Shown here piece after piece: positions 60,635 to 64,000 of a stretch of DNA of 64,000 nucleotides (its first letter is position 1; the number at the start of each line of letters is the position of its first letter). The stretch is from Aquamicrobium sp. LC103 (GTDB taxonomy: Bacteria; Pseudomonadota; Alphaproteobacteria; Rhizobiales; Rhizobiaceae): assembly GCF_001014615.2 (NCBI RefSeq), contig NZ_LBCQ02000019.1, positions 17,059 to 81,058 on the forward strand. Reading direction: 5' to 3'. The notes beneath the pieces were generated by a model that did no database searches, was not told the DNA's origin, and worked only from the letters and a program-made list of their open reading frames with translations. The translations under genes and the position numbers were made by a program.

Positions 60635-61564
60635 ATGATCCCCTTTAACATAAAGCAGCTCGAGACCTTTCTCTGGGTGGCCGCGCTCGGCAGCTTCCGT
60701 AAGGCGGCGATCAAGCTGAACACCACCCAGCCAGCGATATCGACCCGCATCGCCGGCCTGGAGAAGGCCCTGAGCGCCCGGCTTTTCGAGCGCCTGAACA
60801 ACAATGTGAAGCTGACGGCCAAGGGTCAGCAGGTCCTGCCGCTGGTTCAACGAACCCTTCGCGCGGCCGAAAGGCTCCAGATGACGGCGAGTTCCACCGC
60901 AACCGTGGAAGGTGTCCTGCGAGTCGGCGTGGCCGACACGATCGTACACACCTGGCTTTCCGATTTCCTCAGGAGGTTTCGCGACGACTACCCGTTGGTC
61001 GACGTCGACCTTACGGTGGATATCTCGCTGCGCCTGCAAAACGAGCTGACCGCCCGTCATCTGGACATGGCAATCCTCATGGGGCCTGTTGCCGAGCATC
61101 GCATTGAGAACATCGGGATACCTCCCTTCCCTCTCACCTGGGTTTGCTCGCCCAAACTCGACTTTCCCGAAGGGAATCAGATCCCGCTGGCCGAACTGCT
61201 GCGCCATCCGATCATCACCTACGCCCGTGCGACCCGGCCCTTCAGCGAGCTCCATCGCAAGTTCAGCAGCGAGTTCGACGAAACCCCGCGGTTGTTCCCC
61301 GCCGGCTCGCTGGCTGCATCGCTGCGAATGGTGCTGGATGGGCTCGGGATCGGTGCCCTGCCCCACGACGTCGTCTGCGATCACGTGGCGGCGGGAAGAT
61401 TGCGGACGATCGATTGCGAATGGCAGCCCTCGGCGCTCCGTTTCACGGCTTCCTTCCCCGTAGACCCTCCCAACCCCGTCGCGCAGCAGGCCGCCCAACT
61501 CGCCGCTAATGTCGCGGAAGCCTATGCCAGCGCCCGAGGCTCGCCCCGCGGCGCGAGTTCCTAG
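60635..61564 (+). CDS. LysR-family transcriptional regulator
   Basis: A 309-residue LTTR. Start at the ATG at 60635 with GGAG 60626-60629; a TTG 13 codons upstream is less likely. HTH residues ~4-60 (KQLETFLWVAALGSFRKAAI, TTQPAISTRIAGLEKALSAR) and a C-terminal effector domain. Its target is unknown; it may control the divergent or flanking envelope genes. The 3' end overlaps the convergent large gene by 4 bases. Confidence 0.9.
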   Translation: MIPFNIKQLETFLWVAALGSFRKAAIKLNTTQPAISTRIAGLEKALSARLFERLNNNVKLTAKGQQVLPLVQRTLRAAERLQMTASSTATVEGVLRVGVADTIVHTWLSDFLRRFRDDYPLVDVDLTVDISLRLQNELTARHLDMAILMGPVAEHRIENIGIPPFPLTWVCSPKLDFPEGNQIPLAELLRHPIITYARATRPFSELHRKFSSEFDETPRLFPAGSLAASLRMVLDGLGIGALPHDVVCDHVAAGRLRTIDCEWQPSALRFTASFPVDPPNPVAQQAAQLAANVAEAYASARGSPRGASS

Positions 61565-64000
61565 ACGGTCTGCGACATCGGCAGATATACGCGGTCGCCG
61601 ACATAGACGAGATGCGGGCTGACGATGTGGTCCATGTTGAGCACGATCGTATCGCTGACGTCGACCGAATGGCCGCGGGCTATGCTGCCGATGCTCTGGC
61701 CCGTTTCCACGCTCACCCACTCGTAGCCCTGGCTCTCCAGCTCGGGATTGTAGCGCCCTTCGGCATCCTGCGAGCCGTCGGCATGAGGAGAAACGAAGCT
61801 GGCATCCACCCAGCCTTCATATTGCTCGCCGTCCAGGCCATATCCGCTGACGGACACCCATTCGGTGCCGGCATCGTCCGACCTCCGCTCGCCGGTTTCC
61901 TGAACCAGGGCTCCGGGATGCAGAACCGTAACCTCACCGGAAGCGGTCGTCGGCGCTCCGCGCAGGTTGAGCCCGTCCTGTGCGACGACGACGAGTTGAG
62001 GCGCGGGCGTCTCCGGCTCGCCGGGCTCGTCTTGCGGCTCGACCGGAGGCTCGGTCGGCTCCTCGGGCGGCGTGGTGTCGACAGGCGCAACGTCATCCGT
62101 CGGTGACGCATCCTCGACGTAATTGCTCCACCATTTTGAAGCCTCCAGGGCACTGAACACGAGGAGGCCGCCTCCGAAGGTAACCGCAAGCGCGATGCGC
62201 GGGCCTTTTCCCGATAAGGGACGGAAAGCATCAACCCCGAGATAGATCGAACCCGCCGTAAATAAAGCGCCGCCGACGGTATCGGCCCCGCCGGGTATCC
62301 TGCCGATAGTATCCGAGACGGCATCGGGCATTATAGGGGAAAGGTCCGATCCCCCGTTTGTCCATGATCCATAAGTATAGTCGACGCTGCCAGCGGCGTA
62401 GAGGGGAAGTGCTGCTTTGTCCGTTGCAGGAAAAGCAGCTTTTTTAGTCCGCAGCTCTTCAAGCGCCTTCCCGGCATATGTGAGATTGCCGGCCTGATAC
62501 GTGGAATTGATGAGCGGCGCATCCCCGACATTGATCGCCCCGTTGGCAATATTGGGAATGAAGGTCGCAACATCGATCACCCTTATAATTCTGCCGCCTG
62601 GCTTGTCGGGCGTGAAGGCCTCCGGGCGAACCGCCTTGAAGAACATGCCCGTCCCACGTATTCCGAAAGCCATCGCGCCGATACCTTCACGTGCCTGTGG
62701 CGGAAGGAAACCGAACGCGACGCTGCCGGCCGTGATCGCCGTGTATCCGAACACTAGCGAAGGGTTCATCACACCAAGGATGTTTGTCTGCTCGGGCGAC
62801 ATCTTTAGTTTTTGGTTCCACCTGAGTGCGTTTGTCTGCTCCGGCGTAAAGGTATTGAGCTGGCGGAGGCTAAAAGCAGCCGTCTGCTTGGGCAGGAACC
62901 TGCTCACGGTCAACGTGGCAAGATCCGCGATGGTGGGAAGCGAAATCCCTTGAAGCTGCTCCGAGGTGAAAGCCCTCAATTGCTTTTTGCCGAGGGCGTT
63001 CAGCTGTTCCCCGGTCACCGCGCCCATTTGATTGAAACTCAGCTCTCCGAGCTGGGCCTGCGTGAATGATGCGAACCGCTCGGGTTCGAGGCCGGAGATG
63101 ATCTTCAGCCTTGCGGTGCGCAGCTGATCGCCTCCGAAGGCCTGCAATTGGGCCTCGCCCAATGCCGCCCATTGCGGTCCCGTCATCTTGCCCACCTGCT
63201 CGGGCGTCAACGCCGAAATCTGGTCGGGGGTGAATGCCGCCACCTGCTCCGGCTTGAGATAGGCGATCCGGCCGGGCTTGATCGCTTCAAGCCGCGAGGG
63301 GCGGATGGCCTGCAACTGCTCGCCGCTCAGCGCCTTGAGTTGTTTCGGCCGCAGCGCGGCAAGCTGGTCATAGGTCAGCCGGCCGATCTGCTCGGGCGTG
63401 AAGGCCTTGATCTGGGCTTCGGTGAGCTGCGCGAGGTGCTTCGGCGCAATGGCGTGGAGATAGTTGTCGGTCAGGGACGGGATCCCGTCCGTGGTCAAGC
63501 TTCTCACCGCCTGTGCCGACGGTGTCGAAACAGGCGGTTCATAGCCGGGATTGGCATGCGAATTGTCCGGCAGGTTCAACAGCGCGACTTCTCCCGTGGC
63601 GGGATCGTATACGGCGGTCGGACGAGCCGCGTCGTTCGAGGGCGGCGAGTGCTCGCTGGAAGCGCCCCTAATCCAGGGAAGGACGGCAGCCTCCCCGCCA
63701 TCCGGATCGCGGACGAGGATATGGGTCTTGTCTGCCACCCTGGGATCGTCGCCGCGCAGCGGCTGCGTTCCGTCCGCGGGCACATACACCTTGTCGGGGC
63801 TGGAAGGCGGATGACCTAGCGTCCTGGCCGCTATGGTCTGGCCTGCCGGATCGGTCAGGTTAAGAAGATTATCGCCGGAAGCCCCATTGGCTGTCGGGTT
63901 TGGATTGTTTGCGGCTTCGTTTGGATTGAGGCGGATTGGCTGATTGGCCGGGTTTGTCTTTTGTGTTCCTGCGTAGTTTATGATGCCCCTTGCGCCGAGT
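61561..64000 (-). CDS. Large repeat protein with SH3-like and LysM C-terminal domains (N-terminus outside window)
   Basis: At least 813 residues; the frame stays open from 63789 to the window end, so the GTG at 63789 is not the start. Residues ~112-338 (counted from 63789; nt ~62776-63456) contain about 20 repeats of ~10 residues of the form LTPEQIxxL / ALxxxQL (e.g. ALTPEQVGKMTGPQWAALGE). Hydrophobic segments follow (~342-366 and ~515-545). The end has an SH3b-like domain (GLNLRGAPTT, WVSVSGYGLDGEQYEGWVDA) and a LysM domain (GQSIGSIARGHSVDVSDTIV, then VYVGDRVYLPM). Next to the type III locus: possible substrate, tip or surface protein. Confidence 0.8.
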   Translation of the reverse strand, partial: LGARGIINYAGTQKTNPANQPIRLNPNEAANNPNPTANGASGDNLLNLTDPAGQTIAARTLGHPPSSPDKVYVPADGTQPLRGDDPRVADKTHILVRDPDGGEAAVLPWIRGASSEHSPPSNDAARPTAVYDPATGEVALLNLPDNSHANPGYEPPVSTPSAQAVRSLTTDGIPSLTDNYLHAIAPKHLAQLTEAQIKAFTPEQIGRLTYDQLAALRPKQLKALSGEQLQAIRPSRLEAIKPGRIAYLKPEQVAAFTPDQISALTPEQVGKMTGPQWAALGEAQLQAFGGDQLRTARLKIISGLEPERFASFTQAQLGELSFNQMGAVTGEQLNALGKKQLRAFTSEQLQGISLPTIADLATLTVSRFLPKQTAAFSLRQLNTFTPEQTNALRWNQKLKMSPEQTNILGVMNPSLVFGYTAITAGSVAFGFLPPQAREGIGAMAFGIRGTGMFFKAVRPEAFTPDKPGGRIIRVIDVATFIPNIANGAINVGDAPLINSTYQAGNLTYAGKALEELRTKKAAFPATDKAALPLYAAGSVDYTYGSWTNGGSDLSPIMPDAVSDTIGRIPGGADTVGGALFTAGSIYLGVDAFRPLSGKGPRIALAVTFGGGLLVFSALEASKWWSNYVEDASPTDDVAPVDTTPPEEPTEPPVEPQDEPGEPETPAPQLVVVAQDGLNLRGAPTTASGEVTVLHPGALVQETGERRSDDAGTEWVSVSGYGLDGEQYEGWVDASFVSPHADGSQDAEGRYNPELESQGYEWVSVETGQSIGSIARGHSVDVSDTIVLNMDHIVSPHLVYVGDRVYLPMSQTV

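Noticed and set aside
61561..63789. CRISPR-like or DNA tandem repeat array in the large gene
   Set aside because: The repeats are at protein level (~10 residues) with diverged codons; there are no uniform DNA repeats and spacers.

Overview
The window looks like a high-GC chromosome (or large replicon) of an alphaproteobacterium, most likely a Hyphomicrobiales/Phyllobacteriaceae-type rhizobial relative. The reasons are the dense ABC and TRAP uptake operons with LacI, LysR, IclR, TetR and XRE-cupin regulators, and an Rhc-type (rhizobial) type III secretion locus with the order C1-(NolB/I)-J-K-L-N-O-Q-R-S-T. No tRNA, rRNA, insertion sequence or CRISPR array was recognised. Most operons use ATGA, GTGA or TGATG stop/start overlaps, which implies translational coupling.

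Layout. (1) 1-6.6 kb: tail of an SsuC/TauC-type ABC importer (two permeases and a binding protein), an ACMSD-like amidohydrolase, a HisD-family alcohol dehydrogenase related to HpsN, an SDR and a LacI regulator. (2) 6.6-24.1 kb: a catabolic block with a cupin, a 2,6-dihydroxypyridine-3-monooxygenase-like flavoprotein, GST, cyclase-family hydrolase, TetR regulator, a BKACE/flavin-reductase fusion, an LLM monooxygenase, LysR, TRAP importer, polysaccharide-deacetylase-fold hydrolase, enol-lactonase-like hydrolase, Gfo/Idh oxidoreductase and a three-subunit molybdenum hydroxylase. A palindrome close to TTTATCACCTGATAAA lies in five intergenic regions of this block, which marks it as one probable regulon. 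The enzyme set resembles oxidative breakdown of an N-heteroaromatic (hydroxypyridine-like) compound; the substrate is inferred. (3) 24.4-31.7 kb: a LacI-controlled sugar ABC operon with an ADP-ribosylglycohydrolase-family enzyme carrying extra beta-sandwich domains. (4) 31.8-38.7 kb: TRAP importer, M81 (MlrC-like) peptidase, alpha/beta hydrolase and ornithine-cyclodeaminase-family protein, divergent from an XRE-cupin regulator. (5) 38.8-46.9 kb: a second sugar-type ABC importer with an FAD oxidoreductase and an SDR, divergent from an IclR regulator, followed by an isochorismatase-family hydrolase. The likely IclR operators are paired sites with the same 20-bp spacing at two promoters.

(6) 47-64 kb: the type III secretion locus. 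SctU is on the plus strand; SctT, S, R, Q, O, N, L, K, J, NolB/SctI, a small unknown protein and the N-terminal secretin piece RhcC1 are on the minus strand. A UPF0317/DUF1445 gene sits between SctU and SctT. SctU has lost the NPTH autocleavage motif (DGSR instead), and SctQ contains a well-placed internal start for a short SpoA-only product. The flank carries an L,D-transpeptidase, a LysR regulator and a large protein, cut by the window end, with about 10-residue Gln-containing repeats, an SH3-like domain and a C-terminal LysM domain. SctV, SctD, the secretin pore piece and an obvious needle gene are not in the window.
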